Shown in pieces: positions 62,652 to 64,000 of a DNA stretch of 64,000 nt. Origin of the DNA: Moheibacter lacus (lineage in GTDB: Bacteria > Bacteroidota > Bacteroidia > Flavobacteriales > Weeksellaceae); the NCBI RefSeq assembly GCF_014042165.1, contig NZ_JACDZE010000003.1:73568-137567 (forward strand), given 5' to 3'. The notes under the pieces were generated by a model, which was not told the origin of the DNA, ran no database searches, and saw only the letters and a program-made list of their open reading frames with translations. Numbering within the stretch: the stretch's first letter is position 1; each line of letters begins with the position of its first letter. Position numbers and translations under genes: made by a program.

Positions 62652-64000
62652 TTATCCAACCGGTATTTCCACATGAACGGCGGTTCCTGATTGGCCCGAA
62701 TCAATTTCCAGTTTTCCTTTCCAATAATTGACCCTGGATTTGATCCCGGTCAATCCCATGCCGCTTTCTTCTGCAATTGATTGGGAATCAAATCCTTTTC
62801 CGTTATCTTCCACGTCCAGTACCAATAAATCTTCATCTTTTCTTACCTGAACCAGAATTTCCGTCGCACCCGAATGTTTGATGACATTGTTGACCAATTC
62901 CTGAATGATCCGATAAACCGAAATATCCAATTGTTTTCCCATTCCGTTTTCTATGTGATAGGATTGATAAATGATGTTCAGTTCTTCGTTCTGAATACTT
63001 TGAAGAAATTCACCGATGGCGCCATCCAGCCCAAATTTAAGGATGCTCTCAGGCATCAGGTTGTGCGCAACTCTTCGCAATTCGCTGATGGATTCGTCCA
63101 AGAGATGAATGGATTTCTCAAACGCTGCCCCATCTTCTTCTGTGATAATCAGTTTTTTATGCATATTGTTCAAATTAATTTTTACGCCACTCAATAGACC
63201 TCCCAGCCCATCGTGAAGTTCTTTTGCCAATCGGCTTCTTTCATCTTCCTGGCCTTGTAGTAGAGCCTGAGTAGCAGAAAGCTGTTTTTCGGTTTCCAAC
63301 TCGTGAATACGCTGAGCTTGTAGTTTTTGTTTGTTCTGATAATTTTTATAAGCTAAAAATCCGATGATTCCTGCCACTAAAAGAAGGCCGGCAAGCCCAA
63401 AGTTGAGGGAGTTTTTCTGTTTTATTTTTAGGGTTTGGGCTTCTTTTTCAGCATTTAAACTTCGGATTTCGGCTTCTTTGGTTTCAAACCTGTATTTCGT
63501 TTCCAAGGCGATCATCCGGTTTTTGTTTTCTTCTATTTGGATTTCTTCGCTTAGTTTTTCATGTTCCCGTATGTGGATCAAGGCATTTTTTAAATCCCCT
63601 GATTTTTCATAAGCTTCAGATGCTTTTTTATGAAAATCCGCCAATTCGTATTTGATACCCAGTTCTTTGGCAATCGGGATTCCTATTTTTAGATTTTCAA
63701 TGGCTTTTTGATATTGTTTTGTATCGAGATAAATGTCTGAGAGATATAAATATCCATAAGCTTCACTTTCAGGAAAACCGAAGTTTTTTGCTTCATCCAC
63801 TGCTTGATTCAGATAATAAATTCCTTGTTCAGGTTTCATTTTACCAATGATAGAACCTTTGGCTAAAAGCGCATCCACACGATCGTAATCATCCCCGATT
63901 TCTAGGATTATTTTTTCAAATTCTTCAATATATTTCAGAGCTTCAGGATAATCTTTTTTATAATAATAAAGCATGGAGAGATTGTATAAAGGAGAAATCT
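62652..64000 (-). CDS. TPR-containing sensor histidine kinase (HisKA_3 type), partial
   Basis: The gene runs off the right edge; the frame is open to the last base, so the N-terminus is missing. The visible part begins with TPR repeats (YPEALKYIEEFEKIILEI, QYQKAIENLKIGIPIAKEL, SGDLKNALIHIREHEKL). A coiled coil and one membrane helix follow (NFGLAGLLLVAGIIGFLAYK, about 195-215 of the visible 449). The HisKA_3 domain carries His in LAKELHDGLGGLLSGV, and the HATPase domain has QELVNNVIKHSGA and SGMGLTGIKSR. Such TPR kinases are common in Bacteroidota; the signal is unknown. Confidence 0.92.
   Translation of the reverse strand, partial: ISPLYNLSMLYYYKKDYPEALKYIEEFEKIILEIGDDYDRVDALLAKGSIIGKMKPEQGIYYLNQAVDEAKNFGFPESEAYGYLYLSDIYLDTKQYQKAIENLKIGIPIAKELGIKYELADFHKKASEAYEKSGDLKNALIHIREHEKLSEEIQIEENKNRMIALETKYRFETKEAEIRSLNAEKEAQTLKIKQKNSLNFGLAGLLLVAGIIGFLAYKNYQNKQKLQAQRIHELETEKQLSATQALLQGQEDERSRLAKELHDGLGGLLSGVKINLNNMHKKLIITEEDGAAFEKSIHLLDESISELRRVAHNLMPESILKFGLDGAIGEFLQSIQNEELNIIYQSYHIENGMGKQLDISVYRIIQELVNNVIKHSGATEILVQVRKDEDLLVLDVEDNGKGFDSQSIAEESGMGLTGIKSRVNYWKGKLEIDSGQSGTAVHVEIPVG

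Overview
The window is a gene-dense, AT-rich stretch of chromosome from a member of the Bacteroidota, order Flavobacteriales, probably Weeksellaceae-like. The evidence is: type IX secretion (T9SS) genes (porX, porD, sprE/porW) with three T9SS cargo proteins; a fused lpxC-fabZ gene; Bacteroidota-type rpoZ and OstA-like proteins; a PNGase F-related protein; promoters of the TTG-N18-20-TAnnTTTG type; few Shine-Dalgarno sequences; and the palindromic intergenic repeat that reads as RHAELVSAS when translated. I found no rRNA, tRNA, CRISPR array, prophage, transposase or integrase. Apart from one toxin-antitoxin pair and a sulfur-transport cassette the region looks like core genome.

Layout. 1-1.4 kb: end of a LuxR-type two-component system. 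1.4-7.8 kb: RhlE-like helicase with a long structured leader, then Fur, an OstA-like protein, a lipoprotein, a class III aminotransferase and adenine phosphoribosyltransferase. 7.9-18.5 kb: GNAT-like protein, S41 protease, zinc peptidase, glutaryl-CoA dehydrogenase, 2-oxoacid dehydrogenase E2, hemF, the hpt-adk pair and an acyltransferase. 18.5-23.5 kb (minus): ald, tsaE, two YeeE/YedE half-transporters, a rhodanese gene broken by an in-frame stop, and porX. 23.5-29.8 kb (plus): HD-domain phosphohydrolase, the lipid A genes lpxD/lpxC-fabZ/lpxA, efp and a FabH-like synthase. 29.9-34.7 kb: two large T9SS cargo proteins. 34.8-41.8 kb: an Rrf2 regulator followed by a candidate small RNA, then the minus-strand block bamD-rpoZ-coaBC-porD-recN and the dapA-ferritin pair. 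42-51 kb: a small T9SS cargo protein, a 5'-nucleotidase split over two genes, a BrkB-like protein with an MFS carrier, a flavin monooxygenase-like protein, GNAT and asnB. 51-57 kb: GLPGLI/PNGase F-like protein, PIN/antitoxin pair, short SSB, katG. 56.6-64 kb: NTF2-like, GH3 and M23 peptidase operon, sprE/porW, and a second LuxR-type two-component system running off the right edge.

Themes. Cell-envelope biogenesis dominates: lipid A synthesis, outer-membrane protein assembly (BamD), LPS transport (OstA-like), the T9SS and its substrates, and peptidoglycan hydrolysis. I see no clearly new multi-gene system. The observations most worth following are the candidate small RNA behind Rrf2 with a 12-nt palindrome at its promoter, the amber codon that splits the rhodanese gene beside the YeeE/YedE genes, the PNGase F-like protein fused to a GLPGLI domain whose catalytic residues look altered, the structured leader of the RNA helicase, and promoters that predict near-leaderless mRNAs for lpxD, bamD and dapA.
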